A stretch of 64,000 nt of DNA from Bosea sp. BIWAKO-01 (GCF_001748145.1 NZ_BCQA01000001.1:5420501-5484500); one strand, 5' to 3'. Shown: positions 43,215-52,899, numbered from the stretch's first letter. Made by a program: numbers and translations. Notes: generated by a model from the letters alone, not told the origin.

Positions 43215-44894
43215 TTATCCCGTCACCGCACCTTCGCTGGCGGAGCGTGCGAGCGCCGAATATTTTGCCAGCACGCCGCGCTTGTAGCGGGGCTCCGGCT
43301 GTGTCCAGGCAGAGCGCCGGCGTTCGATCTCGGCCGCGTCGACATCGAGCTGCAGCAGCAGCTTGTGAGCGTCGATCGTGATCTGGTCGCCTTCGTGGAC
43401 GAGGGCGATCGTGCCGCCTTCGAACGCCTCTGGCGTGACATGGCCGACGACCATGCCCCAGGTGCCGCCGGAGAAGCGGCCATCCGTGATCAGGCCGACG
43501 CTGTCGCCGAGGCCACGGCCGATGATCGCCGAGGTCGGAGCCAGCATCTCAGGCATGCCCGGGCCGCCCTTCGGTCCGAGATAGCGCAGGACCAGGACGT
43601 CGCCGGGGCGGATCTTGTCGGAGAGGATCGCCTCCATCGCGGATTGTTCGTCCTCGAACACCCGAGCCGGACCGCTGATGACGGGGCTCTTCAGCCCCGA
43701 AATCTTGGCAACTGCACCCCCCTCCGCGAGATTGCCCCTCAGGATGGCGAGATGGCCTTCCTGGTAGAGCGCCCCGCTGATCGGGCGGATCACCTCCTGC
43801 GAGGTTCCCGGCACATCCGGCACATGCTCCAGCTCTTCCGCCATGGTGCGGCCGGTGATGGTCAGGCAATCGCCATGCAGGAGCCCGGCATTGAGCAACA
43901 CCTTCAGCACCTGCGGGACGCCGCCGGCCTTATGCAGATCGACAGCCATGTATTTGCCGGATGGCTTGAGGTCGCAGATCACCGGAACCTTGCGGCGAAC
44001 GCGCTCGAAATCGTCCAGCGTCCACTCCACCTCGGCGGCATGGGCGATCGCAAGATAATGCAGCACGGCATTGGTCGAGCCGCCGGTCGCCATGATCAGC
44101 GCAACCGCGTTCTCGATCGACTTGCGGGTGACGATATCGCGCGGCTTGATGCCCTTCTTCACCGCCTCGACCAGAACCCGCGCCGATTCAGCGGTGCTGT
44201 CGACCTTCTCCTGATCGGGATTGGCCATGTTGGAGGAGTAGAGCAGCGACATGCCGAGCGCTTCGAACGAAGAGCTCATCGTGTTTGCGGTATACATTCC
44301 GCCGCAGGAGCCGGTGGTCGGGCAGGCGTTGCGCTCGATCCCGTCAAAGTCCTCCTGGCTCATCTTTCCCGCCATGAAGGCACCGACGGCCTCGAAGGCC
44401 GAGACGATCGACAGATCCTCGCCCTTCCATTTTCCCGGCTTGATGGTGCCGCCATAGACATAGATCGCGGGCGCATTGGCGCGCAGAATGCCGATCATGC
44501 CGCCCGGCATGTTCTTGTCGCAGCCGCCCAGGACGAGCACGCCGTCCATCCACTGGCCCTGCACCGAGGTTTCGACGCAATCGGCGATGACCTCGCGGGA
44601 GACCAGGGAGTATTTCATGCCCTCGGTGCCCATCGACATTCCGTCCGAGATCGTCGGCGTGCCGAAGACCTGCGGATTGCCGCCGGCTTCCTTGACCGCT
44701 GCGATCGCGGCGTCCGCCAGCGGCTGCAGGCCGGCATTGCACGGCGTGATCGTCGAATGCCCGTTGGCGATGCCGATCATCGGCTTGTCGAAATCCGCCT
44801 TCTCGTAGCCCAGCGCGTAATACATCGCGCGGTTCGGCGAGCGGGCGATGCCCTGGGTGATATTCTTGGAACGTTCGTTGAAGGGCATGGGCAT
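43215..44894 (-). CDS. ilvD: Dihydroxy-acid dehydratase
   Basis: A 559-residue IlvD, the fourth step of branched-chain amino-acid synthesis (dihydroxy-acid to 2-oxo-acid). Iron-sulfur ligand motifs are [16 protein letters not shown] and [17 protein letters not shown]. The C-terminal [16 protein letters not shown] also fits. GGGAG lies close to the first ATG; the second ATG two codons on is an equally good start. It is divergent from a LysR gene with 114 bases between. Length and motifs are of the ordinary IlvD type, though the related sugar-acid dehydratases share much of this. Confidence 0.94.
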   Translation of the reverse strand: MPMPFNERSKNITQGIARSPNRAMYYALGYEKADFDKPMIGIANGHSTITPCNAGLQPLADAAIAAVKEAGGNPQVFGTPTISDGMSMGTEGMKYSLVSREVIADCVETSVQGQWMDGVLVLGGCDKNMPGGMIGILRANAPAIYVYGGTIKPGKWKGEDLSIVSAFEAVGAFMAGKMSQEDFDGIERNACPTTGSCGGMYTANTMSSSFEALGMSLLYSSNMANPDQEKVDSTAESARVLVEAVKKGIKPRDIVTRKSIENAVALIMATGGSTNAVLHYLAIAHAAEVEWTLDDFERVRRKVPVICDLKPSGKYMAVDLHKAGGVPQVLKVLLNAGLLHGDCLTITGRTMAEELEHVPDVPGTSQEVIRPISGALYQEGHLAILRGNLAEGGAVAKISGLKSPVISGPARVFEDEQSAMEAILSDKIRPGDVLVLRYLGPKGGPGMPEMLAPTSAIIGRGLGDSVGLITDGRFSGGTWGMVVGHVTPEAFEGGTIALVHEGDQITIDAHKLLLQLDVDAAEIERRRSAWTQPEPRYKRGVLAKYSALARSASEGAVTG

Positions 44895-44950
44895 GTGCTC
44901 CCGGTCGGCGGCAGTCAGACGTGATCAGCCCGTTTTAGAGCCACTCCAAT

Positions 44951-44983
44951 CTAATGAGAAATATACTTTTTCATCGCCATTAG
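44951..44983. promoter_or_regulatory. Candidate operator between ilvD and LysR gene
   Basis: CTAATG (44951-44956) and CATTAG (44978-44983) form a perfect inverted repeat around an A/T-rich core (AGAAATATACTTTTTCATCGC). It sits in the centre of the divergent region and contains T-N11-A spacing, so a LysR-type site is plausible. Confidence 0.5.
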
Positions 44984-45008
44984 GTCGCAGGGCATATTAG
45001 AAGATCAT

Positions 45009-45902
45009 ATGGATCTCCGTCAGCTCCGCCATTTCGTCTCCGTCGCAGAAGAGCTGCATTTCGGCCGGGCTGCCGAGCGCCTGGGCATGACGCAACCGCC
45101 CCTCAGCCAGTCAATTCAGTCCCTGGAGAGTGAACTGGGCGTGCAGCTCTTCGTACGGACGAAGCGTAGCGTCGCCCTGACGCCCGTCGGCCAGGAATGG
45201 CTTGCTCACGCGCGCGCCGTTCTCGACAAGGCCGCCGGGTTGCCGGAAACCGCTCGCCGCCTTTCACGCGGCGAACTCGGCAGCCTGCGCCTCGCCTTCG
45301 TCAGCACGGCCGATTACAGCGTGCTGCCGGGGATGGTCAGCCGGTTCCGGCAGAGTTTTCCGCAAGTCGCCGTCTTGCTGCGCGAGGCGACCAGCGACAT
45401 TCAGATCGAGGCGGTGCTGAACGACGAGATCGATGCAGGGATGATCATCGCCCCGGACCGCAAGGCCCTGCAGGCCACGCTCAATTATCGCCCGCTCCTG
45501 CGCGAGCCACTGGTCGCCGCTGTGCCTGAGGCCTGGATCGCGGCCCACCGCCCGGGCTTTACGGCCGAGACGTTGCGCGCCGAGGCGATCATGGCCGCGC
45601 CGCTCATCCTGTTTCCGCGCCATATCGCACCGGCCTTCCACGACATCGTGTCAGGCTACTTCGCCGAGCATGGCGCGCCCTTTGCCGTCCATCAGGAGGC
45701 GATCCAGATGCAGACGATCATCGGGCTCGTCGCCGCCGGCATGGGCATCGCGCTGGTGCCGCAATCGATGACCAACCTGCGCCGGCGCGGGGCGCATTAC
45801 CTGCCTCTCCAGGATTCCGCTCCGGAGATCGAAACCGGCCTGGTCTGGCGCGCGGCCAACAGCTCGCCGACGCTGCAGCGCTTCCTCGAGATCGCGTCCT
45901 AG
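45009..45902 (+). CDS. LysR-family transcriptional regulator
   Basis: A 297-residue LysR protein with an intact winged HTH (HFVSVAEELHFGRAAERLGM, TQPPLSQSIQSLESELGV) and a two-lobe effector domain (SLRLAFVSTADYSVLPGM onward). The LHFGRAAERL/PPLSQSIQ signature is that of the CatR/BenM/IlvY-like branch. Being divergent from ilvD it is likely to regulate that gene, possibly responding to an acetohydroxy-acid as IlvY does (inference by analogy). Confidence 0.93.
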   Translation: MDLRQLRHFVSVAEELHFGRAAERLGMTQPPLSQSIQSLESELGVQLFVRTKRSVALTPVGQEWLAHARAVLDKAAGLPETARRLSRGELGSLRLAFVSTADYSVLPGMVSRFRQSFPQVAVLLREATSDIQIEAVLNDEIDAGMIIAPDRKALQATLNYRPLLREPLVAAVPEAWIAAHRPGFTAETLRAEAIMAAPLILFPRHIAPAFHDIVSGYFAEHGAPFAVHQEAIQMQTIIGLVAAGMGIALVPQSMTNLRRRGAHYLPLQDSAPEIETGLVWRAANSSPTLQRFLEIAS

Positions 45903-45963
45903 ACGCCGTTCCTGCAAGGGCGAGCCTGCTCGCGGCCCACGGCTGGGCTGCCCCCAAACAGTA

Positions 45964-45986
45964 ACGGCCGGGACATGCCCGGCCGT
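45964..45986. terminator. Bidirectional terminator between LysR and glpX
   Basis: ACGGCCGGG pairs perfectly with CCCGGCCGT around ACATG and is followed by CGTTTTGAT. It lies between convergent genes and can serve both. Its core resembles the hairpin at 43157-43179. Confidence 0.8.
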
Positions 45987-46029
45987 CGTTTTGATATCCT
46001 GCGCTGGCGGCGCGCTAGGGCTCGCCGTC

Positions 46030-47025
46030 TCAATCGAGCTTGAACTTGCCGAATTCGCGGTGCTCGCCATAGATGCGGCGGACGGTACCGGTGATCGAGC
46101 GGTAGACGATGGTCTCGGTCTCGATCACGTCCTTGCCGAACTTTACGCCTGACAGCATGCCGCCGTCAGTGACACCGGTGGCGGAGACGATGACGTCGCC
46201 CGAGGCCATCTCCGACATGTCGTATTTCTTGTTCGGATCAAGGACGCCCATGCCATGGGCGCGCTTGCGCTTCTCCTCGGTGTCGAGGATCAGGCGGCCC
46301 TGCATCTGGCCGCCGACGCAGCGCAGCGCAGCGGCTGCCAGCACGCCCTCGGGCGCGCCGCCAATGCCCATGTAGATGTCGATGCCGGTCTTGGCCGGCT
46401 CGGTGCAGAAGATCACGCCGGCGACGTCGCCATCGGTGATCAGGCGGATCGATGCGCCGGTCTTGCGGATCTCCTCGATCAGCTTGGCATGGCGCGGACG
46501 GTCCATGACCAGTGCGCTGATCTCATGCGGCTTCACGCCCTTGGCCTTGGCGAGCGCATGGATGTTGTCGGTCGGCGAGGCGTCGAGATCGATGACGCCC
46601 TGCGCATAGCCGGGGCCGATCGCGATCTTGTCCATGTAGACGTCGGGCGCATAGAGCAGCTTGCCGGCTTCAGCCATGGCCATGACGGCGATGGCGCCGG
46701 GCATGTCCTTGGCGCAAAGCGTCGTGCCTTCGAGCGGATCAACGGCGATGTGGACCTTGGGCCCGTGCCGGTTGCCGACCTTCTCGCCGATGAAGAGCAT
46801 CGGGGCCTCGTCGCGCTCGCCCTCGCCGATGACGATCTCGCCATCGATGGGCAGGCGGTTGAGCTCGCGGCGCATGGCATCGACCGCTGCCTGGTCGGCT
46901 GCCTTCTCATTGCCATGGCCGCGCAGGCGCGCTGCGGAAACCGCTGCGCGCTCGGTGACGCGGACCAGTTCCATCGAGAGATAGCGCTCGATGATATGGG
47001 ATGAGGCGATGGTGAGTTCGGACAT
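46030..47025 (-). CDS. glpX: Class II fructose-1,6-bisphosphatase
   Basis: A 331-residue GlpX-type phosphatase for gluconeogenesis, and possibly also for sedoheptulose bisphosphate. The metal and substrate motifs are GEIVIGEGERDEAPML, VDPLEGTTLCA and MGIGGAPEGVLAAAAL, with RLITDGDVAG between. GGGAG lies four bases before the ATG. It follows hom by 63 bases on the same strand, the usual arrangement in Hyphomicrobiales, and ends at a bidirectional terminator. Confidence 0.96.
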   Translation of the reverse strand: MSELTIASSHIIERYLSMELVRVTERAAVSAARLRGHGNEKAADQAAVDAMRRELNRLPIDGEIVIGEGERDEAPMLFIGEKVGNRHGPKVHIAVDPLEGTTLCAKDMPGAIAVMAMAEAGKLLYAPDVYMDKIAIGPGYAQGVIDLDASPTDNIHALAKAKGVKPHEISALVMDRPRHAKLIEEIRKTGASIRLITDGDVAGVIFCTEPAKTGIDIYMGIGGAPEGVLAAAALRCVGGQMQGRLILDTEEKRKRAHGMGVLDPNKKYDMSEMASGDVIVSATGVTDGGMLSGVKFGKDVIETETIVYRSITGTVRRIYGEHREFGKFKLD

Positions 47026-47088
47026 GAGGCTCCCTCGAACTATTCAGCAGTCGGCAATCGGCAGGTCGGACACGCAGGCGCCGAAGGC

Positions 47089-48435
47089 CTATTCCCGTTC
47101 AATCCTTATCACCTGCGGCGGTTCAGCAATGTGACCGTCGGCGGTGACCTTTTCGAGCGCGTCGCGGATCGCCGACTCGCTGGTGGCGTAGGTGATGAGT
47201 ACGACCGGCACCGGCGCTCCGGAACGACCGGTCGGGTCCCGGGTGGCGGCGGCTTCCGAACGATGCTGGACGATGCTCTCGAGCGAGATATCGGCCTGCG
47301 CCATGCGGGTTGCGATGGCCGCGGCGGCGCCCGGCCGATCCGCAACCGCGAGGCGGATGTAATAGCCGCCTTCATGACGCTGCATCGGTGTGCGCGCCGG
47401 CTGCTCGAGCCGCGAGACCGGCAGGCCGAAGGGCAAACCCGAGGTGCCGCCCGCGACATCGGTGATATCGGCGACGACGGCAGACGCAGTGGGATCACCA
47501 CCGGCACCGGGACCAACCAGGGTCAGTTCACGGACCGCGTCGGCATCGATCGTCACCGCATTGGTGACGCCCATGACCTGCGCGATGGCGGAGGATTTCG
47601 GCACCATCGTCGGGTGCACGCGCTGCTCGATTCCGGTGCGGGTACGCTCGGCGACACCGAGCAACTTGATGCGATAGCCGAGCTCGTCGGCCATCTTCAG
47701 ATCGAGCGGCGTGATCGAGGAAATGCCTTCGACATGAATCGCTTCGGCGTCGATCTTCACCCCGAATGCGAGGCTGGTCAGAATGGCGAGCTTATGGGCT
47801 GTGTCGTAACCCTCGACATCGAAGGTCGGGTCGGCCTCGGCATAACCGAGACGCTGGGCATCCTTGAGGCAGGCCTCGAAGGTCAGCCCCTCCAGCTCCA
47901 TGCGCGAGAGGATGTAATTGCAGGTGCCGTTGAGGATGCCATAGAGCCGCGAGACATTATTCCCGGAGAGAGCCTCGCGCAGCGTCTTGACCACCGGAAT
48001 ACCGCCGGCGGAGGAGGCTTCGAACGCAAGCGCCACGCCCTTCTCCTCAGCGAGCGCGGCAAGCGCGACGCCGTGATGCGCAAGCAGCGCCTTGTTCGCC
48101 GTCACCACCGATTTGCCGGAGGACAGAGCGGCCTCGACTGCAGCCTTGGCGACGCCGTCCGCACCGCCGACGAGTTCGACGAAGCAATCGATCTGCGACG
48201 AGCGCGCCAGCTCGACCGGATCGTCGAACCAGGTGTAGCCGGTGAGATCGATGCCGCGATCACGGGTTCGGTCGCGGGCCGAAACGGCCGTCACTCGCAC
48301 GGCGCGGCCGCAGCGGGCCGCAATGGCGTTTTCCTGGCGGTTGAGGATGCGCAGCACCGAAGCGCCGACCGTGCCAAGGCCGGCGACACCAACGCGCAAG
48401 GGAGCAGGACCGGGTGAGGAAGCGAGCGTCGTCAT
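47089..48435 (-). CDS. hom: Homoserine dehydrogenase
   Basis: A 448-residue enzyme reducing aspartate semialdehyde to homoserine for threonine, methionine and isoleucine. The NAD(P) motif VGVAGLGTVGASVLRIL opens the protein; the catalytic domain has NGTCNYILSRM, EADPTFDVEGYDTAHKL and GPGAGGDPTASAVVAD; a C-terminal ACT domain (about 360-440) is the likely site of threonine feedback. The ATG at 48435 gives the normal family length; a longer frame to 48543 adds an Arg-rich leader without support. No clear ribosome site precedes the ATG, so initiation may be weak or leaderless. Confidence 0.95.
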   Translation of the reverse strand: MTTLASSPGPAPLRVGVAGLGTVGASVLRILNRQENAIAARCGRAVRVTAVSARDRTRDRGIDLTGYTWFDDPVELARSSQIDCFVELVGGADGVAKAAVEAALSSGKSVVTANKALLAHHGVALAALAEEKGVALAFEASSAGGIPVVKTLREALSGNNVSRLYGILNGTCNYILSRMELEGLTFEACLKDAQRLGYAEADPTFDVEGYDTAHKLAILTSLAFGVKIDAEAIHVEGISSITPLDLKMADELGYRIKLLGVAERTRTGIEQRVHPTMVPKSSAIAQVMGVTNAVTIDADAVRELTLVGPGAGGDPTASAVVADITDVAGGTSGLPFGLPVSRLEQPARTPMQRHEGGYYIRLAVADRPGAAAAIATRMAQADISLESIVQHRSEAAATRDPTGRSGAPVPVVLITYATSESAIRDALEKVTADGHIAEPPQVIRIERE

Positions 48436-48543
48436 GTCGTCGGGGTCGCACGCGACAACGGGCGAGTCAACGGAGCGGATGCGCGGTTCGGTGCGAAGCC
48501 CGGCGCGACGGGCGCGGTTTCTCAGCTCGAGGGTGGGAGCCAA

Positions 48544-49359
48544 TCAGGGCCGCACGGCGGACACCACATGCGCGCTGATCCGCCCTTCGATCGGCCCGCT
48601 TCCGAAGCGGCGAGCCAGTGCCTGGGCCGAGGCGTCGGTGGCAGCTTCCAGTGCGGACGGATCACGCGTTTCGATTTCCGCCCGGAGCGGCGTGCCCTGG
48701 CAATAAGCCATTGCGACCTCCTGAGCTGATCTTGCCCTGCTCTTGCGGGGCATGGTCTCGATCGCGATCGCATCAAAGCCTGCGTCGGCCAGTTCCCGGC
48801 GAATCGTATCCTGATGGTGATAACCATGCGGGACGCGTTCCATGAAGCACGGCGGATCGGTCGGGAACATCGTCGCCAGCGCCTCCGTGACGATCTGCGG
48901 AAACTCATTCTCCGCGATGCTGTCCCAGACATTGAAGAGGTAGCGCCCGCCAGGCATCAGGACGCGGTACGCCTCCTTGTAGCCCTGCGCCTTGTCCGGA
49001 AAGAACATCACCCCGAACTGGCAGGCCACGAGGTCGAAGCCGCGCTCCTCGAACGGGAGTGCGAGCGCATCGGCCTGTTGCCAGGTGATCCTTGTATCCG
49101 CCCCCAGCCGCTCTTGGGCTCGCTCGAGCATCGGCTGATTCAGGTCGGATGCGACGAAACGCGCCTCGCCGTCGAGCCTTGCTGCCATCGCCCGTGTCAA
49201 CGCGCCGGTGCCGGCCGCGATTTCCAGGATGCGCCGCGGCTTCACCTGCGCGACGCGCTCGGCGAGATCGGCGGCGTAAGTTTCGAAGAGCAGCGGAACG
49301 AGAAGACGGTCGTAGATTTCGGGGATCGGCCCCGCGAAGAGCTTGTCGGTCGATGCCAT
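48544..49359 (-). CDS. Class I SAM-dependent methyltransferase
   Basis: A 271-residue methyltransferase with motif I ILEIAAGTGALTRAMA, the acidic residue in FVASDLNQPML, motif II ADALALPFEERGFDLVACQF and the post-motif VLMPGGRYLFNVWD. This is the UbiE/Coq5-like small-molecule group; the substrate is not recognisable. The ATG at 49359 has AGGAG six bases upstream and is preferred over an upstream frame. It lies between the aminotransferase and hom, which are often closer together in related genomes, so it may be an insertion. Confidence 0.88.
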   Translation of the reverse strand: MASTDKLFAGPIPEIYDRLLVPLLFETYAADLAERVAQVKPRRILEIAAGTGALTRAMAARLDGEARFVASDLNQPMLERAQERLGADTRITWQQADALALPFEERGFDLVACQFGVMFFPDKAQGYKEAYRVLMPGGRYLFNVWDSIAENEFPQIVTEALATMFPTDPPCFMERVPHGYHHQDTIRRELADAGFDAIAIETMPRKSRARSAQEVAMAYCQGTPLRAEIETRDPSALEAATDASAQALARRFGSGPIEGRISAHVVSAVRP

Positions 49360-49517
49360 GGCGCGCTCCTGTAAGACAGGACGTTCGATAGGCCGCTGGA
49401 TCGAGCCGCAACCGGTCATTCAGCGCGTATCCAGGCTGAAGAACCCTACGCGGGAGCGCGTGACTGCGAAACGGATATCTCGAACGGCTGGACGCTGGTG
49501 CGGGCTTGGGTCGCTGG

Positions 49518-49949
49518 TCAGTCGAACCGGCAGACGACCTCGGCTGCGAGCCGCTTTAGCTTGCCATCGGCAAAGGTCAGATGCAGCCGCAGCAGCTGAT
49601 TGCCGAAGGCCGTGGTCTTGATGGTGTGCAGCGCTTCCAGCGTCGGCCCGGTCCAGGTCGTCGCGTTCTCGACTACGGGGCGCCAGAACCAGGCGGCAGG
49701 CCGCTCGATGCTGATGGTGCCCAGGCGCTGTTCGGCTTCAGCCTGTTCCAGTCCCAGGGGGAAATAGCGTGCGGCAATCTCCGTCGCGTCCCGGCCGCAT
49801 TCGTTGGAGCGAGTCGCCGTGAGGATATCGGACACCAGCGGCGAGTTCGTCTGGGTGTTGCGCCCGCGCGAATAATCATAGGTGACGACGAGGCAGACCA
49901 GCGCGAACAGGCCAAAACCGATGCCGATCAAGCGGCCTTTGCTGAACAT
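49518..49949 (-). CDS. Hypothetical protein with N-terminal membrane anchor
   Basis: A 143-residue protein with one N-terminal helix (GRLIGIGFGLFALVCLVVTY) and a periplasmic domain of about 115 residues. Two Cys (NECGRD and the C-terminal VVCRFD) could pair. AGGGG precedes the ATG. No family recognised; it lies between the aminotransferase and the methyltransferase on the same strand and may be part of that transcript. Confidence 0.7.
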   Translation of the reverse strand: MFSKGRLIGIGFGLFALVCLVVTYDYSRGRNTQTNSPLVSDILTATRSNECGRDATEIAARYFPLGLEQAEAEQRLGTISIERPAAWFWRPVVENATTWTGPTLEALHTIKTTAFGNQLLRLHLTFADGKLKRLAAEVVCRFD

Positions 49950-50026
49950 GCCGAGCCCCTGCCCTCAACTGCAAGACGGATGGCGGCGCGTCTGCGCCGG
50001 CCATCGCGCACTCGTCTTAGCTCAGC

Positions 50027-51256
50027 TTACCCAGCTTTGGATATCTGGATGACGTTGTGAAGCGTTTGATCCGCGCCCTTGAGGAAGCGACCGATATTCC
50101 GGGCCGCCTGCCGGATGCGCTGTTCGTTCTCGACGATGGCGATACGGACGAAATCGTCGCCATGTTCGCCAAAGCCAATGCCGGGTGCGACGGCAACCTC
50201 CGCCTTCTCGATCAGCAGCTTCGAGAACTCGAGCGAGCCGAGATGGCGGAACTTCTCCGGGATCGGCACCCAGGCGAACATCGAGGCCTGCGGTGCGGGG
50301 AAGTCCCAGCCGGCCTTGCCGAAGCTCTCGACAAGCGCGTCGCGCCGCTTGCGATAGATCTCGCGCATCTCGCGGATGCAATCGTCGGGGCCATTCAGGG
50401 CGGCGGCTGCGGCAACCTGGATCGGCGTATAGGCGCCGTAGTCGAGATAGGATTTGACCCGCGCCAGCGCCGCGAGCAGGCGCTCGTTGCCAACGGCAAA
50501 ACCCATGCGCCAGCCGGCCATCGAGAAGGTCTTCGACATCGAGGTAAACTCGACCGTGACGTCCACGGCGCCCGGCACCTGCAACATCGAGGGCGGCGGG
50601 TCGTTCTCGTCGAAATAGACCTCGGCATAGGCGAGATCGGAAAGCAGAATCAGCTCGTGCTTCTTCGCGAAGGCGACGAGGTCGCGGTAGAAATCGAGCG
50701 AGGCGGTATAGGCGGTCGGATTCGCCGGATAGCAGGTCACGAGTGCGATCGGCTTAGGCACCGAGTGGATCATCGCCCGCTCCAAGGCGGGGAAGAAGGC
50801 CGGAGTCGGCTCGGCGGGAACGGAGCGGATGACCCCGCCTGCCATCAGGAAGCCGAAGGCATGAATCGGATAGCTCGGATTCGGCACGAGCACGACGTCG
50901 CCGGGGCCGGTGATCGCCTGCGCCATATTGGCGAAGCCTTCCTTCGAGCCCAGTGTCGCGACCACCTGGGTGTCGGGGTTCAGCTTCACGCCGAAACGGC
51001 GCGCGTAGTAATGCGCCTGAGCGCGGCGCAGGCCGGCAATGCCCTTGGAAGCGGAGTAACGGTCCGTGCGCGGCTTGCCGGCGGTTTCGACCAGCTTCTC
51101 GATGACATGCTTCGGTGCCGGCAGATCGGGATTGCCCATGCCGAGGTCGATGATATCGACGCCCTTGGCCCGTTCGGCTGCCTTGATCTTGTTGACCTGT
51201 TCGAAAACATAGGGCGGCAGGCGCTTGATGCGATGAAAATCGGTCATATCAAACAT
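50027..51256 (-). CDS. PLP aminotransferase, alanine/LL-DAP type
   Basis: A 409-residue class I/II aminotransferase. The PLP lysine is in SMSKTFSMAGWRMGFAVGN; CYPANPTAYTASLDFY supplies the Asn pocket residue and FVRIAIVENEQRIRQA the C-terminal Arg for the substrate carboxylate. It resembles AlaC-like and LL-diaminopimelate aminotransferase-like enzymes often annotated next to hom in Hyphomicrobiales, with alanine, glutamate or methionine-related substrates possible. Two in-frame ATGs at the start (MFDM) are both plausible. Which amino donor it uses is not visible. Confidence 0.9.
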   Translation of the reverse strand: MFDMTDFHRIKRLPPYVFEQVNKIKAAERAKGVDIIDLGMGNPDLPAPKHVIEKLVETAGKPRTDRYSASKGIAGLRRAQAHYYARRFGVKLNPDTQVVATLGSKEGFANMAQAITGPGDVVLVPNPSYPIHAFGFLMAGGVIRSVPAEPTPAFFPALERAMIHSVPKPIALVTCYPANPTAYTASLDFYRDLVAFAKKHELILLSDLAYAEVYFDENDPPPSMLQVPGAVDVTVEFTSMSKTFSMAGWRMGFAVGNERLLAALARVKSYLDYGAYTPIQVAAAAALNGPDDCIREMREIYRKRRDALVESFGKAGWDFPAPQASMFAWVPIPEKFRHLGSLEFSKLLIEKAEVAVAPGIGFGEHGDDFVRIAIVENEQRIRQAARNIGRFLKGADQTLHNVIQISKAG

Positions 51257-51434
51257 GTCCCTGGACGCGCCGCGAGAACCGGCCCGTCACAATTGTGCGT
51301 TGACTGCCCTTAGCATCGCATCTTCGGTCAGGACAGGCCACGAGACGCAATTTTCGACGAAAGACGCCAGCGTGGCAGGGGCGCCTCAGCCCTCTCCCAT
51401 CGGCATGGCTCTCCGGCCGCAGCTTGCGTGCCGC

Positions 51435-52271
51435 TCATTTGGCCTTCATCAGCACCGGCAGTTCCTTCAGAAAGGCGTCGCGGAGTTTCCGGCCGGGTAT
51501 GCCATCCGTGCGTTCCGCGCCGATCAGCAGGCGCGCGAAGACGACGCGCCTGTCCTTGTTGTCGGCCCAGCCGACGAACCAGCCGAGAGGCCGCTTCCGA
51601 TCGATTTCGCCGGCAGCGTTCCGAAGCCAGACTCTGCCGGTCTTGCCCTTCACGGTCCAGTCTCCGGCGCTGAATCTGGGAAGGATCGCCCTGGTCATCT
51701 CATGGGCCTTGCCGGAAACCGGCAGCGAGCCGGACAGGAGGCGCCTCAGGAAGCCCGCCTGCTCCTCCGGCGAGATCGTCAGCGATGACGAGATCCAGGA
51801 ATGGGTCAATCCGTTGTTCCGGCCGGGATCGCCCGAGACATCGCCATTGCCGTAGCCGAGCTTCGAGACATGGGCGGCGAAGCGCTTGGGCCCGAGCCGG
51901 GCGGTCATCTCGCGCGAGTACCAGATGACCGAATCTGCCTCCCAGATCGTCGGGTCGACCGGCTTGCGATCCCGCGCCACCGCGTTGAAGCGCGATTGAT
52001 AGTCCCAAAGGGGCTTGTGCTGATCTTCCAGTATGCCCGCGTCATAGCCGATCGCGGCAAGCGGCACCTTGAAGGTCGAAGCAGGGCTGAAGCGCTTGTC
52101 GCAGGTTCCTTCGCGGTGGAGTGTCTTTCCCGATTCCGCCTCGAGAATGAGCGTGCATTCGAGATAGGGCTTCACCGGGACTATCTGAGCCTGCGCAGAA
52201 TTGGGCGGCAGTGCGCCCGCGATCAGCATGGCTGTGGCGAAGGAGAATGAACGATGCTCAGCTTGCGCCAT
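51435..52271 (-). CDS. Class D (OXA-type) beta-lactamase
   Basis: A 278-residue serine beta-lactamase with a signal peptide (about residues 1-28). Class D motifs in order: STFK at 65-68 (Ser65 nucleophile and Lys68, carboxylated in the family), SVI at 114-116 for the S-x-V motif, YGN at 140-142 and KTG at 210-212, plus WFVGW. It hydrolyses penicillins in the periplasm; spectrum cannot be predicted from sequence. The ATG at 52271 has GGAGA upstream; a TTG at 52295 is a weaker alternative. No resistance island, integron or insertion sequence surrounds it, so it appears to be a resident chromosomal gene. Confidence 0.92.
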   Translation of the reverse strand: MAQAEHRSFSFATAMLIAGALPPNSAQAQIVPVKPYLECTLILEAESGKTLHREGTCDKRFSPASTFKVPLAAIGYDAGILEDQHKPLWDYQSRFNAVARDRKPVDPTIWEADSVIWYSREMTARLGPKRFAAHVSKLGYGNGDVSGDPGRNNGLTHSWISSSLTISPEEQAGFLRRLLSGSLPVSGKAHEMTRAILPRFSAGDWTVKGKTGRVWLRNAAGEIDRKRPLGWFVGWADNKDRRVVFARLLIGAERTDGIPGRKLRDAFLKELPVLMKAK

Positions 52272-52432
52272 GGGGCACGGTCTCCGGAACGGCAACGCCC
52301 CCCCGCCCTAGCGAGCTGGCCTGTCCCGGATATGGCGCCATTCCGGCAAGCTGGAATTAACCTAACCGATTGGTGAAGACGGAGCGTCCTCGGGCAGGTC
52401 CCGAGAAAATAGGCGGCTAACTGAAACGCCGA

Positions 52433-52783
52433 TCAGTTGGTCGGAACCGTGGCCGGCGCCGGCGGCGGCGTGGCGCCGAGAGACTTGGCCTGTTCACCGG
52501 CAGCCTCGTTCGAGATGCGCTTGGCTTCGAGATCGGTCTCAAGCGTCTTGAAATCTGCCACGGGCTTGCGGGCTGCAGCGCGCGTCGCAGACGTGCCGAC
52601 CGAGATGTAATCCCGCTCCGTCGAGCGGCTCTCCTTGACGAAGGGCTTCGATTCCTGCGGCGTGGTCGCAAGTCCCGCGGCCTCGGCGACCCCCTTCACG
52701 CCATCCCCCGCACAGCCGGCGAGAAATGGGGCGCAAAGAAGCAGCAGCGGCAGGAACCTTGTCGTAGGATTGTTGAGTGACAT
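52433..52783 (-). CDS. Small lipoprotein
   Basis: A 116-residue protein with a lipoprotein signal (FLPLLLLCAPFLAGC, lipobox LAGC). The mature part begins AGDGVKGVAEAAGLAT and is otherwise helical and polar (FKTLETDLEAKRISNEAAGE) with a Pro/Ala tail. Function unknown. It is divergent from phaC, with 116 bases between the starts. Confidence 0.72.
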   Translation of the reverse strand: MSLNNPTTRFLPLLLLCAPFLAGCAGDGVKGVAEAAGLATTPQESKPFVKESRSTERDYISVGTSATRAAARKPVADFKTLETDLEAKRISNEAAGEQAKSLGATPPPAPATVPTN

Positions 52784-52899
52784 GAGCAGGTCCGGCGCGT
52801 TGCAGAATTATCTTTTTACACCATATCGTTTACGTCCTTAATGGGACCAAAATAGGAAGCAAGGGCTTCCGCAAAAGACGTGGCAAGGGGAGACGATTC

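Noticed and set aside
43101..44924. A plus-strand open frame of about 600 codons
   Set aside because: It is antisense to ilvD, whose motifs and ligands are complete; composition is that of a shadow frame.
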